NCBI GenBank assembly: GCA_934351925.1
Contig: CAKRJT010000013.1
Span: forward strand, 1-64,000
DNA: 64,000 nucleotides
Origin: an uncultured Lachnospiraceae bacterium
GTDB taxonomy: Bacteria > Bacillota > Clostridia > Lachnospirales > Lachnospiraceae
Reading direction: 5' to 3'
Part shown: positions 1 through 8,975 of the stretch, one piece after another
Position numbering within the stretch: the first letter of the stretch is position 1
Layout of the letters: each line of letters begins with the position of its first letter
The notes under the pieces: generated by a model
Database searches by the model: none
The model's input: the letters and a program-made list of their open reading frames with translations, nothing else
Told to the model about the DNA's origin: nothing
Program-made: the position numbers and the translations under genes

Positions 1-67
1 TGCACGAATTCTGAAACATTATCTTATCCGAAGAAGTAAAATCATCCCAAGCCTCAATTATATTCAT
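1..67 (-). CDS. Partial CDS, probable Wadjet JetB (N-terminus only)
   Basis: Only the first 22 codons are inside the window. An ATG at 67 follows a good GGAGG ribosome binding site (74-78) and the frame stays open to the edge. The visible peptide has the pattern WDDFTSSDKIMFQNSC. Wadjet operons run jetA-jetB-jetC-jetD, and this frame lies directly downstream of a jetA-like gene in the same direction, so JetB (DUF4194, the MukE-like subunit) is the expected product. The identity rests mainly on position, because too little protein is visible to be sure. Confidence 0.5.
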   Translation of the reverse strand, partial: MNIIEAWDDFTSSDKIMFQNSC

Positions 68-70
68 CCC

Positions 71-119
71 AATCCTCCATGTCACTGCTTTTACAGTGAC
101 GCAAGTAATAATGAAAAAC
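71..119 (-). repeat. Short dispersed hairpin repeat, family 2, copy A
   Basis: The element has a 7-bp hairpin (GTCACTG at 81-87, CAGTGAC at 94-100) followed on the plus strand by a CAA(G/A)TAaTAATGAAAAA-like tail. The same arrangement, hairpin plus tail, recurs at 55958-56004. Here it lies between jetA and the next gene, and its GGAGG end supplies that gene's ribosome binding site. Confidence 0.65.
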
Positions 120-122
120 TTT

Positions 123-162
123 AATACATCTTGGACAATGTTCTTATTGTCTTAGATGTATT
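123..162. repeat. Stem-loop between jetA and jetB
   Basis: Arms 123-139 and 146-162 are complementary at 15 of 17 positions around a 6-base loop. There is no long T-run after it on the minus strand, so it looks more like an RNA-processing or attenuation hairpin in the jetA-jetB spacer than a classical terminator. Confidence 0.6.
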
Positions 163-208
163 TTTCACACTAATCTCCATTCCACCATACAGCAACGTAA
201 ATATTAGT

Positions 209-1627
209 TTAAAACTCTGTTTTTTTAATGTCATCTGTTATTTTAAATGATTTTAAAATCATATTTCCGGCTTCAAAATATCCATCCTCAGGTTCTATAT
301 TAAATCCATTTTCCTGTGCATACGCAGCCGCAGACAAAATCATCAATAAATCCTCTTTTTTGTCCAGCGGAACCTCGCTGCTTGAAATCTCATGCCGTTT
401 TCCAAGCAAGGTTTCCAGATACTTTTTAGTTATCTCCTTTGAATACGGATTTCTCGCTTCACGCTCCTGTAATTTCCTCTGATTTTCCAAATCCTCCTGC
501 GTCAGAGCTTCTATCTGCGTTACCGACCTTTGCCGTACCTTCTTCCTGTTCTGCGGCATTCTGATTGACTGCAAATCTATGTATTTGTTCTGGTTTATTC
601 GAATAAGTTCACCCATTTCGTCCGGAAGCTCATCTTTCATTCCGGTCTCATTCATCATATCAAGCATATATTTTAAAGTCTTTTCAACATTTCCGCGCAT
701 ATCGACTTCATGGTTCTTGAGGTATCTGAGTCTCCCGAGAGCCATGGTTATATATAGATTTAATTTATGTTTAATATCTGCAATAATTTTGAGATAATCG
801 TCCTTCAAAAATTTCTTGATTGTATCAAACATCAAATCTATCTTCTCGTTAGCTTCCCACTCCTCTATATCCTCCTCGTTCACGCAGCCAATCGTAATAA
901 GCTCATACATCTCATCATCGTTCTGTAGCTGCTCAAGCATAGTAATTATCTTTCCGCGATAAATATGAATGTTGTTCTGAGGCTTGGTGAGCCTTGAATA
1001 TTCCTTGATAAAATCTCCGTCACAGTATGCAATAATATTCTCAGTGAGGCTCTCATACGAAATCTCTTTCATCAGTTTTTCAATAGTTTTGCGAATATAT
1101 GTGGACATTTTTTTGAGTGATTTTGACAATGCCTTTGCATTTTTGTAGGCATTTTTGAGGGCACCAACATAAGGATCCCCGTTCCACTGTTCACGATTTA
1201 ACAGTGTATTATAGATATTATACATGTAACTTGAAAGCTCTTCTCGTTCCGGGCGCTCTAAACGAACCAGCAGCTCTGCTAACATCACACCCTGCTCGGT
1301 CATAATGATATATTTATCAAATGTAGTCTCATCAAACTCCTCCTCGAGCCAGCCCACGTCCCTGCCCGCAAATTTTCTGAGATAGTCGCTCGCCATGTCC
1401 TGATAGCTCTTCGACATATTATCCCCATCAAGCGCCAGCTCATCAGAATGATCAGAAATAAAATATGCCAGCTCATCTCTGAGCACATTTCTCTTAATTC
1501 TATATGAAATCTCATTGTCATACTGCTCATATATGAACTTGAGCATGGCAGCATTGGTTCTGTAATTGCTGCTGCTTGACAACGGATTAAAAAAACTGTT
1601 TGGAATCACATCAAATGCACTAAACAA
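209..1627 (-). CDS. jetA: Wadjet anti-plasmid system protein JetA (DUF5716 family)
   Basis: This 472-aa soluble, helix-rich protein starts FSAFDVIPNSFFNPLSSSS, the N-terminal signature I know from the DUF5716/JetA family. JetA is the kleisin-like subunit of the Wadjet SMC complex, which recognises and helps cleave small circular DNA. The start is a TTG at 1627, with AGAGGA eight bases upstream; no ATG upstream fits. Residues about 290-390 are predicted helical and may form the kleisin linker. The presumed jetB follows after a 141-bp spacer holding two hairpins, a longer gap than usual for this operon. Downstream jetC and jetD would lie outside the window. Family assignment is from memory of the motif; function is inferred. 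Confidence 0.75.
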   Translation of the reverse strand: MFSAFDVIPNSFFNPLSSSSNYRTNAAMLKFIYEQYDNEISYRIKRNVLRDELAYFISDHSDELALDGDNMSKSYQDMASDYLRKFAGRDVGWLEEEFDETTFDKYIIMTEQGVMLAELLVRLERPEREELSSYMYNIYNTLLNREQWNGDPYVGALKNAYKNAKALSKSLKKMSTYIRKTIEKLMKEISYESLTENIIAYCDGDFIKEYSRLTKPQNNIHIYRGKIITMLEQLQNDDEMYELITIGCVNEEDIEEWEANEKIDLMFDTIKKFLKDDYLKIIADIKHKLNLYITMALGRLRYLKNHEVDMRGNVEKTLKYMLDMMNETGMKDELPDEMGELIRINQNKYIDLQSIRMPQNRKKVRQRSVTQIEALTQEDLENQRKLQEREARNPYSKEITKKYLETLLGKRHEISSSEVPLDKKEDLLMILSAAAYAQENGFNIEPEDGYFEAGNMILKSFKITDDIKKTEF

Positions 1628-1680
1628 TCCGGGTTCCTCTTTTCTGAAATGTATTTGTTTTTATAATTATACACTATTTT

Positions 1681-1980
1681 TCATTCGTTGCCAGCCAAAA
1701 AAATCTTCTCCTTAAATCCGCCTCTTTTTTCCCTCTTCTCATCGCGCACCTTCATAAGCTCATCAATCGAATATCCGCGCGCCTCACAGATTGTAAAAAG
1801 CACCTCCAGAACATCAGCCATCTCCTCAAGAGACTTGTCTGCCTGATACTCTGCAACCTCCTCGTCAAGCTTCTTATCAAGCTCCGTCAAAAATTCCTCA
1901 TCAGATAATGTCCGTACAATCGGATTTTTGCCGTCCGACATTATTATCTGCGGAATTTTATCTCTGACCAGCTTTCCCAT
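1681..1980 (-). CDS. MazG-like / phosphoribosyl-ATP pyrophosphohydrolase-type protein
   Basis: This 99-aa protein opens with GKLVRDKIPQII and has the acidic helix pair LDEEVAEYQADKS...LEEMADVLEVL. The spaced glutamates and aspartate (EEVAEY, EEMADV) are the metal-binding residues of the all-alpha NTP pyrophosphohydrolase (MazG/PRA-PH) superfamily, which hydrolyses nucleoside triphosphates or related compounds to monophosphates. It is a stand-alone protein, not HisE, as no his genes are near. ATG at 1980 has GGAGGG nine bases upstream. In a defence island such proteins are often called house-cleaning or nucleotide-depleting enzymes; the substrate cannot be told from sequence. Confidence 0.75.
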   Translation of the reverse strand: MGKLVRDKIPQIIMSDGKNPIVRTLSDEEFLTELDKKLDEEVAEYQADKSLEEMADVLEVLFTICEARGYSIDELMKVRDEKREKRGGFKEKIFLAGNE

Positions 1981-2013
1981 AGCCGCTTTCCCTCCATGTT
2001 ATGTTTTATTTTT

Positions 2014-2072
2014 ATCCCCCTGCATACTGCCTCCAATAAATAGTTTGAAGGTTTTGCTTTCAAAACTTATGC
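2014..2072 (-). repeat. Dispersed leader repeat, family 1, copy 1
   Basis: Read on the minus strand the element is a TTTGAA/TTCAAA hairpin (2042-2067), then TATTGGAGGCAGTATGCAGGGGGAT. Related copies are at 4705-4792 and 59080-59152, always just upstream of a minus-strand gene. Here it lies 34 bp ahead of the MazG-like gene and overlaps the last codons of the HNH gene. It contains a possible tiny frame (GGAGG, then ATG CAG GGG GAT). Confidence 0.7.
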
Positions 2073-3200
2073 CTCTAACCGCTTCGTCCATTTCTTAAAT
2101 CCCACATTCTGCGCCGACATATACAATGGCTCAATTATCTTGAAAATCCCGTCGGAGTACTCCTTTTCCGACAGCTTTCTTGAATACAAATCAAGCCGTG
2201 CGGCGCTGTCATTGAGATTTTTATTCAAAAATTTGTCCAGCAATTTTCTTATTTCGGAGTTCTCCTCCGCAATTCCAAACGCGATGTGATGCTGATGTGC
2301 CATCTTTTTCAAGTCTATATCCATGTCCGGCAGATCGTTGCTCTTATTTATATTTACCCGCTTAAAGGTCGGTGTCAAATTCCAGATTTCATCGCTCGCA
2401 ATAAAAGACCACGGTATAAAATGGTCAATCTCCAGCTGTCCGAGCTGTTCAAAGCTGTCCTTATTGAACACCTTTCCGGTATAACAATCCATAATCTCTG
2501 CCCTGTCAACAACGGCACGCCAGAACCTGTTCGCCTCCTCAAGCTTTCTCTTTTCAGGTGCGGAAATCTTGTTCGGTATCCCCGGGATTGTCGGATTTCT
2601 CCGCTGCAGATAATCAATCAGCTTATACTGCACCCACCCCTCCAAAATTTCACTGTTTTCGCTCAGATAGGCAAACCAGTCGTCCTGTATGATAATCTCG
2701 GTTCTGTAGCGCATGTACTCGCCATAATAGTATAACAGCCGCTCCTGCTGATTCAGCTCATTAATTTTCTCCGCACTCCCTGTAGGAAATTCTGCCAATG
2801 TCTTATCGTGCAGAAAGCAGGACTGCAGATGATACGGGACATAATTTATCAGCGTGCCTTTAAGCCTGGCAATCTCCTTTGTATTATAATCGAGAAGCAT
2901 ATTGTAAATCTTGTCCGTATTCTCGGACGACTTAACCCCCGTCTGCTCAAAAACTATCTTCACAATCTTTTCAAGGCTGTCATTAGGTCCAAGATTCAGA
3001 TGATACTCGTTCACCATATAATAAGCGTCCGCCATCATCCGGCAGAGCAGCTCATTATACGTCATTCTCTGCTTTCCGTCCCCGACCCTGCTCAGAATAG
3101 CCCGAAACCAGAAGAGCTTATAGCACTCCGTCGTCTTGTCGAAAATTCTTTGGAGGTCGTTGATATTCAGTTGGGGGGATTGGGGGAGATTCATCATCAT
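2067..3200 (-). CDS. HNH endonuclease domain protein
   Basis: The protein is 377 aa (375 from the third in-line ATG). Residues 1-220 are helical and not recognised. An HNH nuclease core follows: a CYTGK turn near residue 237, then LEIDHFIPWSF, IWNLTPTF and VNINKSNDLPD, giving the His, Asn and Asn/Lys-Ser positions of the beta-beta-alpha-metal fold. It is probably a DNA nuclease. The start is one of three consecutive ATGs at 3200-3192, with GAGG upstream. The 3' end runs into a dispersed repeat. Neighbours (jetA, XRE/ImmA, restriction-modification) suggest a defence role, but no partner gene is seen, so that is inference. Confidence 0.75.
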   Translation of the reverse strand: MMMNLPQSPQLNINDLQRIFDKTTECYKLFWFRAILSRVGDGKQRMTYNELLCRMMADAYYMVNEYHLNLGPNDSLEKIVKIVFEQTGVKSSENTDKIYNMLLDYNTKEIARLKGTLINYVPYHLQSCFLHDKTLAEFPTGSAEKINELNQQERLLYYYGEYMRYRTEIIIQDDWFAYLSENSEILEGWVQYKLIDYLQRRNPTIPGIPNKISAPEKRKLEEANRFWRAVVDRAEIMDCYTGKVFNKDSFEQLGQLEIDHFIPWSFIASDEIWNLTPTFKRVNINKSNDLPDMDIDLKKMAHQHHIAFGIAEENSEIRKLLDKFLNKNLNDSAARLDLYSRKLSEKEYSDGIFKIIEPLYMSAQNVGFKKWTKRLEA

Positions 3201-3221
3201 GTGCTGCCTCGCGAAATTAGT

Positions 3222-3254
3222 GTGTTATTACATAGTATAATCTAATAATAACAC
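3222..3254. promoter_or_regulatory. Palindrome in the promoter region of the HNH gene
   Basis: GTGTTATTA (3222-3230) and TAATAACAC (3246-3254) form a 9-bp inverted repeat whose loop contains a minus-strand TATACT (-10-like) sequence. The -35 is poor. The palindrome could be an operator or a terminator of the upstream unit. The remaining stretch to 3535 holds a TTAGCTTTTAAGCTAA palindrome (about 3448-3463) and a short open remnant (about 3350-3440, minus) but no gene I can support. Confidence 0.4.
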
Positions 3255-3535
3255 ATGTTAGAGGTCTTGTAACCTGACATAGTTGGCAAATTCAAGAAAT
3301 AATTTAAGAATTATATCTTTTTTCTTTTTATCAAATTTTTTTATTCTATTACCTTTGCTGGAATTGACTCAATAAAAGCACCTTGTATTGCTACACAATC
3401 CTCATTAATAATTCCTGTTATAATAATTTGCTCAATGCGGTCAACTTAGCTTTTAAGCTAAAACCATATGTTTCAGATAAGTTACGAATCCAGCCTTATA
3501 GAAGTGTATAATAACATTTGTATCCAAGGAGGCTC

Positions 3536-4357
3536 TCAATCTTCCAATCCCCCTATCAAATCATCTAAATCATCACCGTCATCATCAACCAATGAAACAA
3601 GTTTATCACTAATATCCTCAATACTAAGCTGATAATATGCAAGCACCTTTTCCAGTGTTTCTTTTGGCACAGCGTTATGGTTATAATTATAAATAACATA
3701 ATCAATATACTCATATGGTATATCAATCACATTACTTGGTTCATTCAACTTTGCATTGCCCCCAACACTTCGCAGTAAATTACCAACCTTTTTCATGGTT
3801 CTCTCATTATCAAGACAAAGCTTCTGATTCAAATCTATTATGTCTAAACTCTCCAATCTGTTTAATGCCATATCAAAACTAACATTAAACTCTGACATTA
3901 TTCGGGCAATGTCCATCGCAGACAAACCTTTTTCCTTGAAATCTTGGATTTCTAAATCAATAAATCTATCCACATCGTCAGCCGGCATCAACAAACAGGC
4001 TGCAAAATAATTCGCTTCCTGCTCCTTTTCATCATTACTTCTGCCATTAATTGTTACAGTATTGTCAATAAATGAGTTTTCAACATTTAAATGCAAAACC
4101 GCATGACCAATTTCATGCGCAAGCGTAAAGATTTCTCTGGATAACCTGCTGCAACTATTCGTGAAAATAACAATATCATTATCCTTCTTCACTGTAAATC
4201 CCAGATCAGCATTGTCTCCGAGCGGATATCTTAATAGCTTATACCCAAGTCTCTCACACTCTTTGAACAAATCAATTATTCCATACCTGCTTATTTTACA
4301 CTTGACTCTGAAAGAATCCGCTTTTATTCGAATTTCTCGTCTCCTACTATCCTGCAT
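3536..4357 (-). CDS. ImmA/IrrE-family zinc metallopeptidase
   Basis: This 273-aa protein contains IFTLAHEIGHAVLHL, the HEXXH zinc motif, followed by EQEANYFAACLLMP, which gives the third ligand and the family's conserved segment. ImmA/IrrE peptidases cleave XRE-type repressors and so switch on genes after a stress or phage signal. The XRE repressor gene is directly upstream: it ends 12 bp before this ATG, and AAGGAGG is well placed. The C-terminal 100 residues are an acidic, helical extension ending in a poly-Asp stretch. The likely target is the neighbouring XRE protein; whether the pair acts as a toxin-antitoxin system or as a mobile-element switch is open. Confidence 0.85.
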   Translation of the reverse strand: MQDSRRREIRIKADSFRVKCKISRYGIIDLFKECERLGYKLLRYPLGDNADLGFTVKKDNDIVIFTNSCSRLSREIFTLAHEIGHAVLHLNVENSFIDNTVTINGRSNDEKEQEANYFAACLLMPADDVDRFIDLEIQDFKEKGLSAMDIARIMSEFNVSFDMALNRLESLDIIDLNQKLCLDNERTMKKVGNLLRSVGGNAKLNEPSNVIDIPYEYIDYVIYNYNHNAVPKETLEKVLAYYQLSIEDISDKLVSLVDDDGDDLDDLIGGLED

Positions 4358-4369
4358 ACGGGCACCTCC

Positions 4370-4702
4370 TTATTCGATATCTTTGTGCTGAAGTTTTGCA
4401 CACATATGCTTATTCGCATAAAATAAATCAAGCATATCAAATATCTTTTTAGAAGATGCGCCTTCCTCCCCTGCTCTATATGCAACCACCGGAGACTCGT
4501 CAAGTACTCTTGTTATATCTCCCACAGTTACCCCCAAAACTTCTGCAACTTTAGAAAGGATATCCAAGGTAACACTATTGACTCCGCTCTCAATTCTCGC
4601 GTACTTCTGTCTGCTGACACCAATTTGATCAGCAACCTGCTCCTGAGTGAAATTTTTTGCAATTCTTAATGCCTTGATACAGCTACCTAACTTTTCATTC
4701 AT
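4370..4702 (-). CDS. XRE-family HTH regulator paired with ImmA
   Basis: This 110-aa protein has a Cro/C1-type helix-turn-helix at residues 6-62 (LRIAKNFTQEQVADQIGVSR, then ARIESGVNSVTLDILSKVAE) and a 45-residue tail. I place the start at ATG 4702, not the further upstream in-frame start, because the HTH begins at once and GGGGGA precedes it. That ribosome binding site is contributed by dispersed repeat family 1. The gene is the first of a two-gene unit with the ImmA peptidase and probably represses its own promoter until cleaved. Confidence 0.85.
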   Translation of the reverse strand: MNEKLGSCIKALRIAKNFTQEQVADQIGVSRQKYARIESGVNSVTLDILSKVAEVLGVTVGDITRVLDESPVVAYRAGEEGASSKKIFDMLDLFYANKHMCAKLQHKDIE

Positions 4703-4704
4703 GA

Positions 4705-4792
4705 TTATCCCCCTGCATACCGCAAGCGATGCTTGCAGTACTGCCTCCAATAAGTAGTTTGAAAATTTTATTTTCAAACTTATCCCTCCATG
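4705..4792 (-). repeat. Dispersed leader repeat, family 1, copy 2
   Basis: On the minus strand this copy has a perfect 11-bp hairpin (arms 4756-4766 and 4770-4780), then TTGGAGGCAGT, an extra GCAAGC/GCTTGC hairpin (4722-4736) absent from copy 1, and ATGCAGGGGGATAATC directly before the XRE ATG. The embedded frame ATG CAG GGG GAT AAT CAT GAA TGA overlaps the XRE start, so it may act as a leader peptide. Confidence 0.7.
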
Positions 4793-4867
4793 TCTGCATG
4801 TTATTATTTTATCACAAAAATGAGAATTATCAATCTTAATGTTATATTCCTGTAACATTGTCAACTA

Positions 4868-4975
4868 AAACTTCTCACTCGTAACACTTCTCACAGAACG
4901 GAGTCTCTGCTACATGCCTATCACGGATTCTTTTCCACACATGACCATATCTGTACCTTGCATTCTTTCCAGGCT
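4868..4975 (-). pseudogene. HNH nuclease fragment (remnant)
   Basis: Minus-strand translation gives a run that reads YGHVWKRIRDRHVAETPF then CEKCYE and a stop. This pattern (WKRIRDR, then a Cys pair) is typical of the N-terminal part of small phage-type HNH endonucleases. There is no start codon and the catalytic half is missing, so it is a relic. It lies in a 1.6-kb stretch (4865-6480) with no intact gene. Confidence 0.4.
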
Positions 4976-5039
4976 CATTTAATGAATATGCCCGATTATG
5001 GGTTTGTAAATGTCTTGGCACGTCCGTCTTTCATACATG

Positions 5040-5360
5040 CTGTCATATATGTCTTTCCTATGTTTTTTTGCTATGTGACGCTACATCAGCACCTGATCAA
5101 TCTTTTCATTGGAGTACTGTTTTCTGATCTGATGACTCCCATAGGCATCTTTCCAGAAGCATAGCCACAACGCCTTAATCCTGCCTCACTACTAGATCCC
5201 CTTTCTGGCAGATACTTACCAACTTAAAATCAACTATGTCTGCCCCGGCTCCCACAATAATCACCTCACCATAATCAGATTGCAAAACATAATTTATGTC
5301 AAATAGCATCATAACCAGTATTCCATTTTCTTTGCTATCTTAACTATTATAACATTGAGA
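5040..5360 (-). pseudogene. Decayed YaiI/YqxD-family (DUF188) gene
   Basis: Joining minus-strand frames gives IVKIAKK, then LFDINYVLQSDYGEVIIVG, then AGADIVDFKLVSICQKGDLV, then YGSHQIRKQYSNEKIDQVLM and RHIAKKHRK. This is the DUF188 (YaiI/YqxD, PIN-like) pattern with the conserved GAGADxVDFxLV and GDLVVTxDYG blocks. At least one frameshift and two in-frame stops break it, and the N-terminal Asp motif is lost. A GGAGG followed by a 14-codon frame at about 5444-5400 lies ahead of it and codes nothing I recognise. The stretch 5361-5500 holds nothing else. Confidence 0.65.
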
Positions 5361-5499
5361 GCAAATAAAGTTTTTATTCGTCTCACCATTAATAGTACCC
5401 TAAAAATTTCACACAATAATAAATATTTTTCATTGGCTACCTCCGTTTGATCTTTTGATGAAGAAATATGAAGGATTTTGCCTGAATCAAACCGCTAAA

Positions 5500-6400
5500 A
5501 TTAGATTTTGGGCATAATATCCCCTTTCCTTACGAAAAATAATCATTTTACGGACATTCAATGCAACTATTTACACCCGACGAAAAACAGCTGAGAATGT
5601 AGCACCTGACAGGCATCCAATCTACACGATAAATATGCCTCAGTATGGAAGGAACTGTTTTCACTCCATTGCGTATCCTTGAAAGTTGTCTGTATTCCTC
5701 TGTTTTCATTTCACGTTTAGCCTGTGCCCGAAACCAGCCTTTTGCGGATACGGTTACGGAACATACCTTTGTACCTTTACACGACACTCGTCCATGTATA
5801 AACAATTTAAACTTTGCTCCCTTTCGAAAGAAGCATAAATATATCCATTTCCATTGACGGAACAGCTACTGCTTTTGGAAGTGTACCCTGCGGGGCACTC
5901 CAGAACACAGTTTCCCGCATCATTCTCGGAAATCCGCATAAATACCCGTCACATCAATACCGAAAATGGACGTTGTGACCAGCCTGACATTCTGCTTTTC
6001 TGCATGTCTTTGGTTATCTTTTCCGAAATAGGCACCATCGGTGCCAAGCGTTGAAATCGTTTGCGTCATAGTAATGTTCCATTCCTGCTGGCAGGATATC
6101 ATGTTCGTTTTTTGTGAAGGAATACCACAAATCTGGAAATGCAGGTACAAAGCAGTCCGACACGGCTTAGCTTTTTGCTGTTTGCTTCAATCATCATTGA
6201 ATCCATGCACCGTATCCTTGGGCCGACATTCATCATTTTTGCAATCTTGTTTCCAAGATCCGTAACGCAGTCATGGAGAAGGTCAACATTATGCACTATT
6301 TCATAATCACAACAACGCCTGCGGAAACATGAAAGGGATTTGTCACTCCGCCCATGAATTATCAAGAGCCTTTTGCTCCCTTTCTGATAAGTCAATTATA
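5500..6400 (-). pseudogene. Degenerate IS1182-like DDE transposase
   Basis: Minus-strand pieces in several frames read, in order, IAKMMNVGPRIR...DSMMIEANSKKLSR, then STLGTDGAYFGKDNQRHAEK, VRLVTTSIFGIDVTGIYADF, CVLECPAGYTSKS, FRAQAKREMKTEEYRQLS and RIRNGVKTVPSILRHIYRVD. These are in the order expected for an IS1182-type transposase, whose C-terminal region carries a Cys-rich insert and the RxRxxVE-type block (here VK). Several frameshifts and an internal deletion show it is dead. I could not find terminal repeats. Confidence 0.65.
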
Positions 6401-6487
6401 TCAGAAAAGCCGGCATTTTTATAATTGTGTGTGAAATTTTCAAGGTGGTACTGGTGATTTTTATTTGCCCCAAACATCATCCTGTTA

Positions 6488-7348
6488 TTAGTCTGTCAAA
6501 ATTTGAATTGATCCATATTGATTGATTATTCCTTGTTCTTCCTCTGGATATGATTTTAACAATATATTATATCCTGAATCAAAATACGCCGCCGGAAACA
6601 AGCTACTTAAAGATAAAAATTCATTTGATCCTAACCATTTAAAGCCAACACTTGTTGGTATTTTTGCTATTCCAACAATTAAATCACTATAATCACCTGG
6701 AAAATCTTCATTTTTTCTTATCATATAAGCATGTTGAGCATGCGGTCTTAAAAAATATGATGGCGTTGCTTTTCGGAGATCAATTAAAGTTGTATTTATC
6801 CCTTTATAAACTCCAAATCGTTCTGTTTCTTCTTTAGCATCGGAAATCATTAAAATAATATATGCATACTCTTCTTTTGACTCATGATAATATACATACT
6901 CGTGTGAATTAATTGATACAGATTCCGCTTGATGTAAAGCGAACCACAAAGCCACCCACACATTATCTACCAAATCAATATATGGTGTTTTTACCCCATA
7001 ATGTTGAATTAAAGGCTCAAAAACTGCTCTATCATATTGACTAAAAATCCTTTTTTCTTTAATAACCTTATTTATACGCTCATTATATTTCCATGTTATT
7101 CTATCAACCCTTGTTCTTTTTCGATACAACGAAGGAATCATCGTTCCATTATACAATGACGTTTGCCCTCTAAAATATACATTTCCAATCATATTATTTT
7201 TATATTTTCCAAATCCGATAAATTGTGTTAAATCATGTACTGTTTCTATCAGATATACATTTATATCACTTTCACACGCTAACTTAATATTTTCTACAGA
7301 AATATCAGAAGGTGTTTTCTTCTCAAAATTGTCAATAACGTAATACAT
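6488..7348 (-). CDS. FRG-domain protein
   Basis: This 286-aa protein has the FRG signature: YFRGQTS near residue 58, then LIQHYGVKTPYIDLVDNVWV and HAQHAYMI. The domain is named for its Phe-Arg-Gly motif and is common in genes next to phage-defence and mobile genes; its biochemical activity is not settled. There is no membrane segment or signal peptide. ATG at 7348 has AGAGGG eight bases upstream. The gene stands alone, with a transposase relic downstream and an IS directly upstream (7469-8934), which may have separated it from a former promoter or partner. The role in defence is inferred from context only. Confidence 0.8.
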   Translation of the reverse strand: MYYVIDNFEKKTPSDISVENIKLACESDINVYLIETVHDLTQFIGFGKYKNNMIGNVYFRGQTSLYNGTMIPSLYRKRTRVDRITWKYNERINKVIKEKRIFSQYDRAVFEPLIQHYGVKTPYIDLVDNVWVALWFALHQAESVSINSHEYVYYHESKEEYAYIILMISDAKEETERFGVYKGINTTLIDLRKATPSYFLRPHAQHAYMIRKNEDFPGDYSDLIVGIAKIPTSVGFKWLGSNEFLSLSSLFPAAYFDSGYNILLKSYPEEEQGIINQYGSIQILTD

Positions 7349-7468
7349 TCTTTTCCCTCTTTATTGCTTACTAAAACCACACATATGTTCGGTATATAAC
7401 TTTAAATATTTCTCTTAAATATGTTACATACAATCTATTTTTCCTATAAACTCAATATAGATTTTTAA

Positions 7469-8934
7469 CACCACTTTACAACTTTTTCATAAAAAAATAT
7501 CGTACAGGTCTTTCTGATGTATAATGAGTTTGCCTAAAACATTACAAAGGAAAGTGCCCCTGTACGACAAAAGTATTATACAACGAAAAAACACTAATTG
7601 TTAGACTTCATCAATATTTTTTAATTTATTTTGAAACATTTTCTGTTCCGACAGCAGATACCCTTTTTCTGCTGATATTATCAATACTGGCATTGGAATC
7701 CGCACATTCCATCAGTTTTCTGTATGAGCATTTTTTATCCGGAATAACGGAAAAATCATTGACTGCATTTTATTATGCATGTTCCTATGCAAAGGTTGAT
7801 TATTCTCAATTTATGAATACCACTGCCCGGATTGCCTTAAAGCTGATACCAGATTCATTGCAGACACAGCCGGTATTTCTGTGTATTGATGATACGATGG
7901 TATCCAAATTTGGCACAAAATTCGAAAATGTTTCAAAACTATTTGACCATGCAGCACACAACGGTTCCAATTATCTGAATGGACACTGTTTTGTGAGTGT
8001 TATGCTCTGCGTGCCCGGCTGGAATGGAGATAAGGTATCTTATCTTTCCGTTCCCCTTGGTTATCGTATGTGGCAGAAAAAAAGAATCCAAACTGGAACT
8101 GGCAGCTGCCATGATCCGACAGGTTATGCCGGAATTCCACAGTAAGAAACATGTCATCATCCTGTGCGACAGCTGGTATACAAAACAGAACCTAGTATCA
8201 ATCATTGATGAATATCCAAACCTGGATCTGATCGGTAATGCAAGGATTGATTCTGTCATGTATGATCCTGCACCTGCACATATCGGTCGGCGGGGACGTC
8301 CTGCCAAACATGGGAAACATCTTTCTGTTGAGACAGATTTTACATTATCCAATGAAAAGATCGGTGATTATTATACCGGTGTCCGCCGGGTTCTCACTAA
8401 GATCTTCGGCAACAGGGAAGTCCTTGCCTATGTCACTGCCACTGAAAAAGAGCATGGTACAAAACGACTGTTTTTCAGTACAGTTTTCCCGGAAGATCTG
8501 CAGATTTTCTGTGCCTGGCAGGAAAACGCACCACTAAACCAGACCGGAAGTGACCATATGAAATACATTCCACTGTTGTTATATTCATTTCGCTGGAATA
8601 TTGAAACAAGCTACTATGAACAGAAAACATTCTGGTCTTTTTGTAACTACATGGTGCGAAGCTACAAAGGAATTGAAATGCTGGTCAATTTGATCAATAT
8701 CAGTTACTGTGCTATGAAGATTCTGCCTTATGTTGATGACAAATTTGCCGGATACAGAAATAAAAGTGTTCAGGATTTCAGATTTGTCTTAAGCGAAGAG
8801 GAATTCGTAGCCAGATATTTTTTACCACTTTCGTACAGAAAGTCGAAAACCAGATAAAATCAACCTCTGTGATAAATGCCTTAAAGCAGGCATTTTCGCA
8901 ATACATGAGTCATCTATAAAGTTGTAAAGTGGTG
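7469..8934. mobile_element. Insertion sequence, 1466 bp, with 17-bp terminal inverted repeats
   Basis: Perfect inverted repeats CACCACTTTACAACTTT (7469-7485) and its complement (8918-8934) bound a single transposase gene. A second, subterminal inverted pair (TCGTACAGG near 7500, CCTGTACGA near 7559) lies inside the left end. A TATAAT at 7520-7525 may drive the transposase. I could not see a convincing target duplication; the flanks are AT-rich (ATTTTTAA and AATTTAAT). The element sits between the FRG gene and the restriction gene. Confidence 0.85.
7554..8857 (+). pseudogene. DDE transposase of the IS, interrupted by A-run frameshifts
   Basis: Two overlapping frames make one protein: the first reads FLCIDDTMVSKFG (first catalytic Asp) and the second continues ILCDSWYTKQNL (second Asp) and RWNIETSYYEQKTFW (catalytic Glu region), ending at 8857. 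The break lies in an A7 run at 8077-8083; six As would restore the frame. A likely GTG start at 7554 (VPLYDKSIIQRK) is also out of frame because of an A6 run at 7586-7591. Either the gene is inactive or it depends on slippage at A-runs. It looks IS4/IS701-like; I am not sure of the family. Confidence 0.75.
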
Positions 8935-8975
8935 AATTTAATAAATATAATACATATTTATTTCATGAAATACTA

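Noticed and set aside
4958..5164. A 68-codon plus-strand frame
   Set aside because: The opposite strand here shows YaiI and HNH remnants, so this frame is a shadow.
7554..8857. Programmed -1 frameshift in the transposase, as in IS3-type elements
   Set aside because: The shift needed is +1 (or minus 2), and the frames are joined by one base fewer, not by a classical slippery -1 site.
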